This document shows positions 1 through 6,799 of a stretch of 14,232 nucleotides of DNA, in pieces. The notes below the pieces were generated by a model, which saw only the letters and a program-made list of their open reading frames with translations, was not told where the DNA came from and ran no database searches. A program made the translations under genes and the position numbers. The DNA comes from JAHIGH01 sp964564035 (lineage in GTDB: Bacteria > Patescibacteriota > Microgenomatia > Levybacterales > UBA12049). Numbering within the stretch: position 1 is the first letter of the stretch; every line of letters begins with the position of its first letter. The stretch covers positions 1 through 14,232 of the forward strand of contig CAZLZN010000028.1 of assembly GCA_964564035.1 (NCBI GenBank), written 5' to 3'.

Positions 1-709
1 TATCCATGCACTGCCAGAATCCGTTGTGTTTAAATGTCGAAAGCTCACCCTTTTCCGCGAGATTTATCATCGGAGTCTGCTCCCATACTGTTTGGTCTCC
101 TTCTGTTATGTAGTCAAATATCCCCGGCTCAAGTATAAAATATCCTCCATTTATCCATCCCGTATCATTTTGATCTTTTTCCCGAAACGCTTTGACTTTT
201 TTGCCTTTTTTATCAATATTAAATATTCCGAATCTCCCCGGCGGCTGTACTGCGGTAACTGTCGCCAGAGTCTTCTGTTTTTTATGAAATTTCAGGAGCT
301 CTGTTATATTTACATCTGACACCCCGTCGCCGTAAGTCAGTGCGAAGGCCTCATTTCCGATATAATCTTTGGCTCTTTTTATACGTCCGCCTGTCATAGC
401 GTTTTCCCCGGTATCGATCAATGTAATTCTCCACTGCTCGGCTCCGTTTTTATGAATTTCTGTTGTGTGTTTACCGAGGTCAATTGTCATATCGGAGTTT
501 TTGATTGCGTAGTTAGCGAAGTATTCTTTTATCATCCAGCCTTTGTATCCGCATAGGATCACAAAATCATTTATACTGTGCGAAGAGTATATTTTCATGA
601 TGTGCCATAGTATCGGCTTGCCGCCGATTTCGACGAGCGGCTTGGGCATAACGCCCGTGTGTTCAGAAAGTCTTGTACCGAATCCTCCTGCCAAAATAAC
701 TGCTTTCAT
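1..709 (-). CDS. rfbF: Glucose-1-phosphate cytidylyltransferase, 3' end cut by window
   Basis: Predicted to convert CTP and glucose-1-phosphate to CDP-glucose and pyrophosphate, the entry step to CDP-6-deoxy and CDP-3,6-dideoxyhexoses (cytoplasmic). The ATG is at 709-707 and 236 codons are readable; the frame is still open at base 1. Seen: the nucleotide-binding start MKAVILAGGFGTRLSE followed by MPKPLVEIGGKPILWH (residues 21-36), the family-typical CGYKGWMIKEYFANY (53-67), TGGRIKR (106-112), the metal/nucleotide site YGDGVSDVN (126-134), PPGRFG (156-161), WINGGYFILEP (185-195) and HNGFWQCMD at the cut. From memory, family members are about 257 residues, so roughly 20 are missing. The motif series matches RfbF/DdhA more closely than glucose-1-phosphate thymidylyltransferase (RmlA) or uridylyltransferase (GalU). 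It is separated from the upstream operon by 191 bases and has its own promoter, so it probably starts a sugar-nucleotide operon continuing off the left edge. No Shine-Dalgarno is visible. Confidence 0.93.
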   Translation of the reverse strand, partial: MKAVILAGGFGTRLSEHTGVMPKPLVEIGGKPILWHIMKIYSSHSINDFVILCGYKGWMIKEYFANYAIKNSDMTIDLGKHTTEIHKNGAEQWRITLIDTGENAMTGGRIKRAKDYIGNEAFALTYGDGVSDVNITELLKFHKKQKTLATVTAVQPPGRFGIFNIDKKGKKVKAFREKDQNDTGWINGGYFILEPGIFDYITEGDQTVWEQTPMINLAEKGELSTFKHNGFWQCMD

Positions 710-735
710 AAAATATATAAAAAACTATAAAGACT

Positions 736-765
736 ATTATACACCCATAATTAGCCTCATGTCAA
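736..765 (-). promoter_or_regulatory. Consensus sigma-70 type promoter for rfbF
   Basis: Read on the minus strand, a perfect -35 hexamer TTGACA (765 to 760) is followed by an 18-base spacer (759-742) and a perfect -10 hexamer TATAAT (741 to 736). A start of transcription about 7 bases on, near 726-730, would give a very short 5' leader of roughly 15-20 bases before the ATG at 709. Upstream of the -35 the DNA is almost pure A/T (about 766-790), as in an UP element. Position and orientation fit the cytidylyltransferase gene. Promoter function is inferred from sequence only. Confidence 0.75.
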
Positions 766-858
766 TATAATTATAAGATATTAAATACAATGTTAATTGT
801 TAAATAGTTTCATTGTTAAAAATACTCTTAGTCTATAGAATTTACTAAAAATTATTTG

Positions 859-889
859 GCCATATAACTATTTAGCCATGTAACATTTA
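859..889. repeat. Imperfect 16-bp tandem duplication
   Basis: Two adjacent units, GCCATATAACTATTTA (859-874) and GCCATGTAACATTTA (875-889), differ by one substitution and a one-base length change. They lie just after the stop codon of the gene ending at 901, in the only intergenic gap of the window. No function is evident; a slippage duplication or a weak operator are both possible. The rest of the 710-900 gap, apart from the promoter, is AT-rich with no convincing terminator hairpin. Confidence 0.45.
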
Positions 890-900
890 GTATGTTGGTT

Positions 901-2508
901 TTATTTCTGCTTCCCCAGCACAGGCTTAGTATTCAAGAATTTCACAAATTCCGGCTTTATCTCATAAATATCCGCAAACGGATATTTCCCGACCAAATTA
1001 TATTTACTCAGCTGTTTTTTATTGACAAGCCTGAAAGTTTGATCGTTTTGATCGTTTGTACGCATGATTATCCAGCGTGCCCAGCGGTCGGGAGCAGTTG
1101 TGCCGCTTTTCCAGTAAGCACCTGTCCCTTCGTGTATAAATTTACTCATCGGAAGCCGGCTCGAAAATATGATAGCGTCATGGGATGCGGCCGATATAAG
1201 CACGAAGCCCGGTTTTTCTGCCGCATTTTCGGCAAGCCATCCGCTGACTTCGGTCACGTTTTTCTGAGATGAACCGACAGTTGCATCATCAATTGTCACG
1301 GCGTCACCATTCAAATTTGCCATAAGCGTCACAAAGAATAGCAGACCGATCAGGGTATATTTCAGACTCCCCGCCTTATGTATAAGATAACCTATAAATA
1401 TTGCAAATGCGGGCACCATCATAAGCCCGTATCTCACATTGAACCATGTATTACCCGAGAGCCCCTGAATAAAAAGCACCGAATGACCTTGATAAAGAGC
1501 AAGTACGTTAAAGAAAAACGGTGCCATAAGCGCGGAAAGTGCGAGTTTTAGGGATAAATTAAACCTCTTATCAAACCAAAGCATTATTGAGCCCGCGAAT
1601 CCCAGGATCATAGTAAAAGCATACGTGTTATAGGCAAGGGCATAGAAATAAAATTTCAGCGACAACCACAAATTTCCCTTTGTCGCAAGCACTCCGGCGG
1701 CGTCAAGCTGGGTCTGCTGAGCGTGAGCGGAATATTCGCCAAAAGCGAAATAAAGCGGGTCTTTAAAAATCAACAGATTCCACAAAAGCCATAGAATTAC
1801 TCCAAATCCGGCCAGCGCGCCGAAAAAGAGAAATGTGCCTTCAGCCGCTCTTAATCCTTTTTTTCTAAACACCTCGATTATTATCAATAATCCGGCGTAT
1901 GCCAACAGGAACCAACCGTCATACCTGATCAGTGTCGCAAGCATGATCCAGAGCGCCGAGAGTATAAGATTTTTAATATCGCTTGACTTGTGCCACAAAA
2001 ATAACTGATACACGCCTGCCAGCATTGTCGCGATCAAAAGCAGTTCGGTCATGGCTGTGGATTGCATATACAAAATATTGATATTTGTAACAAAAATCAA
2101 AATAGCCGCAATCTGTCCGATAGCTCCGACATGCAGTTTCCTCAGAAACATAATTATTAGAAGTCCGGTCACGACAAAAGATACCATCGACTGTATTGCG
2201 CCGGATAGCCCTGTATGCCACATAAAATCACTCCAGATTGTCGGCACCATCAGGATATGAGGAAGCGGAAGCCACACACTGCCAAGCTGTGCAAGTCCCG
2301 GCTTTAGACCCTCAACAACGCGTCGTCCGATATCCAAATGTGATCTCGCATCGTTATACGCCAGTCCGAGCCCGTTATCCAGATATATCAGAAAATTAAA
2401 TATGGAAACAAAAGATAGAAAAGCCAAAGCAATGAATAAATAATTCATCTTGATGAATTTCGTAATTTTATTTAAATAAGTTGTATTTATATTAAATTCA
2501 AATTGCAT
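901..2508 (-). CDS. Polytopic GT-C type membrane glycosyltransferase with extracytoplasmic C-terminal domain
   Basis: Predicted integral-membrane glycosyltransferase (535 aa) of the GT-C/GT39-like class, which uses polyprenyl-phosphate-linked sugars on the outer face of the membrane. The first helix is at about residues 23-43. It is followed by the first outer loop YNDARSHLDIGRRVV (51-65), with D53 as the likely acidic catalytic/metal residue of GT-C enzymes, then GLAQLGSVWLPLPH (71-84), which is typical of these proteins. Further family-like motifs are AMTE (152-155), LIRYDGWF (193-200) and NVRYGLMMVPA (357-367). About ten helices extend to residue ~397. Residues ~400-535 are hydrophilic and look like a soluble outer domain. 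The ATG at 2508 lies one base after the stop of the previous gene; Met21 (2448) is an alternative start. Sampled 60-base lines give about 47-55% G+C, higher than the GT2 genes of the same operon. The sugar and acceptor cannot be told from sequence. Confidence 0.82.
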   Translation of the reverse strand: MQFEFNINTTYLNKITKFIKMNYLFIALAFLSFVSIFNFLIYLDNGLGLAYNDARSHLDIGRRVVEGLKPGLAQLGSVWLPLPHILMVPTIWSDFMWHTGLSGAIQSMVSFVVTGLLIIMFLRKLHVGAIGQIAAILIFVTNINILYMQSTAMTELLLIATMLAGVYQLFLWHKSSDIKNLILSALWIMLATLIRYDGWFLLAYAGLLIIIEVFRKKGLRAAEGTFLFFGALAGFGVILWLLWNLLIFKDPLYFAFGEYSAHAQQTQLDAAGVLATKGNLWLSLKFYFYALAYNTYAFTMILGFAGSIMLWFDKRFNLSLKLALSALMAPFFFNVLALYQGHSVLFIQGLSGNTWFNVRYGLMMVPAFAIFIGYLIHKAGSLKYTLIGLLFFVTLMANLNGDAVTIDDATVGSSQKNVTEVSGWLAENAAEKPGFVLISAASHDAIIFSSRLPMSKFIHEGTGAYWKSGTTAPDRWARWIIMRTNDQNDQTFRLVNKKQLSKYNLVGKYPFADIYEIKPEFVKFLNTKPVLGKQK

Positions 2509-2509
2509 A

Positions 2510-4039
2510 TTATTTATTGCTTAATTGTCTTTTCTCCATATACATCGGAACAGTTAAGCCGATAAAAACTAATGATATAACTCCCGATACTAAATAAATA
2601 TATTGCATGGAGTTAATATGCTGCAGCGCGAAGAGATTGTATATCAATGAACTGTTTTCGTTCTTGGAAATTAAATCATAATTGAAATTAATTCCCCATG
2701 ATGTCGGTACAACTAAATTCTCAGCTTCGATTTTTGGCGGCACAGTGCTGGTTGTATACGCGCCTATTGTATTTATATAAATTGAATATACGGCAATTGC
2801 TATAAATAACGGCATAATTATTTTATTAGTTCTGAATTTTTCCAAAAACGGACCAATTCCAATTGCGATAAGTCCGGCTGACGGTATCAGGTATCGCGGA
2901 CCGAATGCCCAACCTCCCCATGGATCAATAAACATGGAGTATGCCAAAATACTTATACCTGCTGTGGAGGCAATAACCGCAATTTTTTCTTTATCTTCGC
3001 GCCTTTTGTATATAAGTATAAAACCGATAACGCCCGTAAGCATGATCGGACTATAAAACAACCAGCTTCTCTCTTCGCTAATCAGTAATACTTGGAGACC
3101 ATTCAGAATCCTGCGTGATTCAAACGGCAGAGAAGCCTTTTCTGCATTTTTGTCGGCAAATTTATTTTGCTGGACCTTAATATTTCCGTTTTCGTTAACT
3201 ATTTTTGCATTACCCAGAAATTGCGCCAGTGTAGTCGCTGATCCGGACAGTGAATAATTGTAATACCCCAAAACAGCCAAAAACGGAATAATACCCAATA
3301 TAAAAGTAAATATAGCCGGATTAAATTTGATATATAATTTTTTATCCGATTTAGTCATCTCAAAGTGTTTAAAGAACGTAAAAACTAGTATCGGCATTAA
3401 AAATAAAACATTCACAATATCAATAAGCATAGCTGCGCCTGTTATAGCTCCTAACATTGCAGATTTTGCTAATCCGTTTTTTCTAAAAGCGGTCAGGAGT
3501 CCGAGCAGCAGTGCTGTTGATGTCAAAATGTGTTGAGTAAATGAAAGCGAATATGTAAATATGTTAGTCGCAAATATAGACAAAAATCCGGCAGCTATAG
3601 ACGGGTAAAAATCTGCCTCCAATTTTCTGGCCAGTTTATAGATCAAAAATGAATTCAGTACAGCAAAGATTATATTTACCATAAAGGTCATTATCTGAGG
3701 GATTCCAAAAATTTTACCAAGTAAATAAAGCGGAACACCTGCAAACGCAACTCCCGGCGCAAAAAGGGAAAATGCCTGCCCCTTATAGGCGGATATGTCA
3801 GGCGACGCAAAAGCCGCCTGTTGCGGCGTAAAAGTAAATTTATTATTTTCAACTATTGCTTCAACCAGTGCGAAGCGCGACGTACTGCCCGAATTTTCAA
3901 ACGGCCCGCCCAAAAAAGTATCCCGGCTTGTGATCGATTGATAGTAAAATGGATTACCCGGCTTCCCTTTGATAGATAAAACTAGTAATATAAACGAAAC
4001 CAATAAAACCGATATTAAGATAATAATTTTATTTTTCAT
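2510..4039 (-). CDS. Polytopic membrane protein, probable GT-C glycosyltransferase
   Basis: A 509-residue membrane protein with an N-terminal helix (residues 5-23) and about ten further hydrophobic segments. Features pointing to the GT-C (PMT/ArnT-like) class are the first outer loop with SITSRDTFLGG (35-45) and STSRFALVEAIVE (52-64), then AYKGQAFSLFAPGVA (84-98), which occupies the place of the 'yYSkyPPG' segment of GT-C enzymes. DPWGGWAFGPRYLIP (372-386) is a conserved loop seen in many bacterial GT-C proteins. A hydrophilic loop at ~265-310 is probably outside. Start choice: ATG at 4039 overlaps the previous TGA as ATGA, as at other junctions here, and puts the hydrophobic helix at the N-terminus. 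An in-frame ATG at 4084 would add 15 polar residues and overlap the previous gene by 49 bases. It probably transfers a lipid-linked sugar to a surface glycan or protein; substrate unknown. Confidence 0.75.
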   Translation of the reverse strand: MKNKIIILISVLLVSFILLVLSIKGKPGNPFYYQSITSRDTFLGGPFENSGSTSRFALVEAIVENNKFTFTPQQAAFASPDISAYKGQAFSLFAPGVAFAGVPLYLLGKIFGIPQIMTFMVNIIFAVLNSFLIYKLARKLEADFYPSIAAGFLSIFATNIFTYSLSFTQHILTSTALLLGLLTAFRKNGLAKSAMLGAITGAAMLIDIVNVLFLMPILVFTFFKHFEMTKSDKKLYIKFNPAIFTFILGIIPFLAVLGYYNYSLSGSATTLAQFLGNAKIVNENGNIKVQQNKFADKNAEKASLPFESRRILNGLQVLLISEERSWLFYSPIMLTGVIGFILIYKRREDKEKIAVIASTAGISILAYSMFIDPWGGWAFGPRYLIPSAGLIAIGIGPFLEKFRTNKIIMPLFIAIAVYSIYINTIGAYTTSTVPPKIEAENLVVPTSWGINFNYDLISKNENSSLIYNLFALQHINSMQYIYLVSGVISLVFIGLTVPMYMEKRQLSNK

Positions 4040-4959
4040 ATTGTTTTTTGATTCAAATTTTTTGTTGTTTCTGCCATCGGCCATACAGCGCTTAATTTAA
4101 GCTCTGCTTTTTTTGCTTTATATTTACAATATAAGTTTATGCAGAAAATGTAAACGCTCGAAACAGGATCCTTCAAAAACTGCTTCAGCAAAATTAACCA
4201 GAATTTAATAGGACTTACATAGTATTCCCTTTTTACAAGTTTACTGTCAAATAGTTTTTCCATCCTGATCGGGCCGGCAGCAAACCTGGTATTCTGCCTG
4301 ATATGATCACTTATATTTTGAGGATACTTAAAATGAATCAGCGCGCTTTTTACAAATTTAAATTCGTACCCTTTGGATTTACAAACAAAATAAGTATATA
4401 TATCATTCGCGATTGTATTTGAAGGAATTATTATTTGTTTGGCGAATTCTTTTTTATAAGCAAGTATTTCACCAATTGCAGAGTAAACATTACTCCCGTT
4501 ATTAATTGAAAGCCTGAGATTCGTGTAAGCCTGAAATGTTGAATCCAAAGCTTTTTCAAAAAAAGATTCTACTTTGTATGGAGCCTCATTTCCGGCCGTC
4601 ATCATAACATTTTTATTTTTTGTAAACGGCTTTATCAGATCCCTGATCACATTTTTATGCGCGAAAACCACATCCGCGTCCGACTGAACCAAAATATCTG
4701 TATCCAGCTCTTCATATATTTTGTTCAGCCAGGTTGACTTACCTTTGCGCTTTTTGTGATCCCAGACCTTGATCTTTTTGGATTTTAGGCTCTCAGCCAG
4801 CTTTACGGTATTATCGGTTGATCCGTCCGAATGCACCCAAATTTGTTTTAGGATATATCCGGATTCTTTTTGCGACAAAATAGATTTCAGAAAATTCTGA
4901 ATATTATCTTCCTCGTTGTACGCGCTCAGGGCGACTGTTACGGTTGGTATGTTTTTCAT
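4036..4959 (-). CDS. GT2 glycosyltransferase, fourth of the tandem array
   Basis: A 307-residue GT-A fold, family 2 glycosyltransferase, predicted to add a sugar from a nucleotide-sugar donor at the cytoplasmic membrane face. Seen: the nucleotide-binding strand VTVALSAYNEEDNI (7-20), SDGSTDNT (44-51), KRKGKSTWLNKIYEE (70-84), the metal site SDADV (93-97), NNGSNVYSAIGE (153-164), the catalytic-base region AND (184-186) followed by IYTYF, and RQNTRF (221-226) in the place of the QxxRW motif. The acidic residue normally just before the base Asp is Asn185. The C-terminus has a hydrophobic stretch (about 252-280, containing KDP) that may anchor it to the membrane. ATG at 4959 lies two bases after the previous TAA; the stop TGA overlaps the next ATG. 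Paralogous to the three preceding genes. Donor and acceptor unknown. Confidence 0.88.
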   Translation of the reverse strand: MKNIPTVTVALSAYNEEDNIQNFLKSILSQKESGYILKQIWVHSDGSTDNTVKLAESLKSKKIKVWDHKKRKGKSTWLNKIYEELDTDILVQSDADVVFAHKNVIRDLIKPFTKNKNVMMTAGNEAPYKVESFFEKALDSTFQAYTNLRLSINNGSNVYSAIGEILAYKKEFAKQIIIPSNTIANDIYTYFVCKSKGYEFKFVKSALIHFKYPQNISDHIRQNTRFAAGPIRMEKLFDSKLVKREYYVSPIKFWLILLKQFLKDPVSSVYIFCINLYCKYKAKKAELKLSAVWPMAETTKNLNQKTI

Positions 4960-4961
4960 AA

Positions 4962-5894
4962 TTATTTTTTTGCAAATTTATATCTTAATTTCTTTGACGA
5001 AAGCGACGGCGTCCACGTAAGGCTGTTTTTAAAAAATTTCCAGGATATAATTTTTGATATTGTCAAAATAGTTAAATAACTTACAAACATAATCGGGTTT
5101 CTAAATAACCATTCAAGAGTAGTGCTGAATTTTACGGAATTTGGAAGTTTGTAAGCCTTTTTTATAATTGCCGGTTTTATATATTTTCTTAGATCTTTCT
5201 GACTTTGTAAAAATCTTGCGCTTTGTGAAATATGATCCTTCAAATTATCGGGTGAAGTATAGTATACTTCTGCTTCCGGTACATATACAAATTTATATCC
5301 CTTTTGAATACACAATAAATAAGAAAAAGCATCTTCAGTAATAACCGGCATCCATTTGAATTCATCGGCAAACTTTTTGGAAAAAGCTCTAACTCTGCCG
5401 TGGCAATTATAAACATTATTTCCGTTATTAATTTTTCCATAAAGAGATTTTTTCATATCGACACTGAAATTTATAATTTTTTCAAAATAATTATTCGCGG
5501 GCAAAGGAACTATAGATCCTCCCGTTATACCAATATTTGTTTGTGTCAGAAAAGGATTTATTATCGTATCAACAAAATTATCTTTTACCGGCAGAATATC
5601 GGCATTAAGCAGTACCAGTACTTCCGAATTGAAAGACTTAAGTATTTCATTTTGACTAAAAGCCTGTCCCTTTCTTGTTGTATGTTTAATCAATTTAATT
5701 TTCGGATTTTTTAAAGAGATTATTTCTTTTTCGGTATTGTCTGTACTTGCGTCTGAAACAACAATAATTTCTTTCAAATTATAATTTATCGTTTTCTGCC
5801 GCAACAGATTTTGAAGAAGACTTTTAATATTCTCCTCTTCGTTATAAGCCGGTATGGCGATGGTTAAGTTAATTTTTTTCATATTTAATTTCAT
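4962..5894 (-). CDS. GT2 glycosyltransferase, third of the tandem array, with altered DxD
   Basis: A 310-residue GT-A family 2 glycosyltransferase. Motifs: IAIPAYNEEENI (12-23), SDASTDNT (47-54, Ala where the paralogues have Gly), TRKGQAFSQNEI (73-84), NADILP (97-102), NNGNNVYNCHGR (156-167), TEDAFSYL (186-193) with E187/D188 as the catalytic-base pair, and SQSARF (223-228) in the place of QxxRW. The first Asp of the DxD metal motif is Asn97, while Asp99 is kept. The enzyme may still work, because the second Asp is the usual metal ligand, but donor or metal preference may differ. Start choice: ATG at 5894 overlaps the previous TGA as ATGA. An upstream in-frame ATG at 5927 would overlap 37 bases; ATG at 5882 is the only downstream rival. 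This gene is among the most AT-rich in the window (sampled lines 23-28% G+C). Confidence 0.87.
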   Translation of the reverse strand: MKLNMKKINLTIAIPAYNEEENIKSLLQNLLRQKTINYNLKEIIVVSDASTDNTEKEIISLKNPKIKLIKHTTRKGQAFSQNEILKSFNSEVLVLLNADILPVKDNFVDTIINPFLTQTNIGITGGSIVPLPANNYFEKIINFSVDMKKSLYGKINNGNNVYNCHGRVRAFSKKFADEFKWMPVITEDAFSYLLCIQKGYKFVYVPEAEVYYTSPDNLKDHISQSARFLQSQKDLRKYIKPAIIKKAYKLPNSVKFSTTLEWLFRNPIMFVSYLTILTISKIISWKFFKNSLTWTPSLSSKKLRYKFAKK

Positions 5895-6799
5895 GATAAA
5901 GCTTTTGATGACTGGTTCATAATCCATTTAATATCACTTTTGTAATTCATATAATTAGTCCTAATATAAAAATAAGTATTAAAAGCACGAAGAAATAAAT
6001 AAGCCGCAGGATCTTTTATTATTTGCTTAAGCATAAGTATAAAAAGAAATTTATAAGGTACATGAAAAGCACTGAGTACGGTTTCTTTGCCGAAGTAATC
6101 ATATAATTGTACTCCGCCTGCCCGATGCCGCAAGGATTGATTAACCAAGTCTCTTAAATTTTGCGGCGGCCTGAATGCTATTATAGATTTTCTGGCAAAA
6201 GCAAATTTGTAACCTTTTTTTATGCATTGAAAATAAGAATACGCATCGTCATTTAAAATATTTTCAGGCAAGTTTAATGACTTGGCAAATTTCTTTGAAT
6301 ACGCCAGATATGCATGAGCCCCATATGCTGTACTGCCAAAACTAAAAAGATCTTCAAGTTCTTCCCGGCAAATTTTAAAATTACTGACCGCAGATTCAAT
6401 AAAAGTTTTTGGGTTGACCGGTTGAGTATTGCCCCCGACCAAATGAATCTTTTTATCCTTTCTAAACTCAGCCAGAAGATACTCAAATGCCATATTATTT
6501 TTTAAATACATATCCGCGTCTATAAGTATAAGCACGTCGCCTTTGAATTTTCTGAATATCATATTCAGCCGGGATGGCTTACCCAATCTATTTCCGTCTT
6601 CGTATACCTTGATCTTATTTGATTTCAGGCTATTTGCTTTGATTGCTGTTTTGTCTGAGCTGCCGTCGGAATATACTAAAATTTCCGAAATTCTATAAGA
6701 CAATCGCTTTTGATGCAGTATCGATTTAAGCGTTTTTTTAATATTGCGCTCTTCATTGTAAGCCGATATGCCGATTGATAATCTTAGTTTATTTTTCAT
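5891..6799 (-). CDS. GT2 glycosyltransferase, second of the tandem array
   Basis: A 302-residue GT-A family 2 glycosyltransferase with all expected sites: SIGISAYNEERNI (8-20), SDGSSDKT (44-51), NRLGKPSRLNMIF (70-82), the metal site IDADM (93-97), the catalytic-base pair NDD (183-185) followed by AYSYF, and NQSLRHRAGG (220-229) in the QxxRW position. The C-terminal hydrophobic stretch (about 248-275, with KDP at 262-264) is shared with the other array members and suggests membrane association. The loop 143-160 has SFGSTAYGAHAY in place of the NNGxNVY of its two downstream neighbours, hinting at a different acceptor. Both ends overlap neighbours by four bases (ATGA), so translation is probably coupled. 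It presumably adds one residue of the glycan; the sugar is not predictable. Confidence 0.88.
   Translation of the reverse strand: MKNKLRLSIGISAYNEERNIKKTLKSILHQKRLSYRISEILVYSDGSSDKTAIKANSLKSNKIKVYEDGNRLGKPSRLNMIFRKFKGDVLILIDADMYLKNNMAFEYLLAEFRKDKKIHLVGGNTQPVNPKTFIESAVSNFKICREELEDLFSFGSTAYGAHAYLAYSKKFAKSLNLPENILNDDAYSYFQCIKKGYKFAFARKSIIAFRPPQNLRDLVNQSLRHRAGGVQLYDYFGKETVLSAFHVPYKFLFILMLKQIIKDPAAYLFLRAFNTYFYIRTNYMNYKSDIKWIMNQSSKALS

Noticed and set aside
26..770. Plus-strand open frames across the first 770 bases
   Set aside because: They are antisense to the cytidylyltransferase, whose minus-strand translation carries the full motif series; the plus-strand products resemble nothing.
787..816. 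Possible terminator hairpin (ACAATG ... CATTGT)
   Set aside because: Only a six-pair A/T-rich stem with an 18-base loop and no following T-run of note; too weak to call.
892..1272. 126-codon plus-strand open frame
   Set aside because: It is antisense to the GT-C gene and has a low-complexity, Cys- and Arg-rich product with no recognisable domain.
4040..4084. ATG at 4084 as start of the first GT-C protein
   Set aside because: It would put 15 polar residues before the first helix and overlap the GT2 by 49 bases; ATG 4039 fits the ATGA pattern.
5895..5927. ATG at 5927 as start of the third GT2
   Set aside because: The ATG at 5894 makes an ATGA overlap like the other junctions; the extra 11 residues are not seen in the paralogues.
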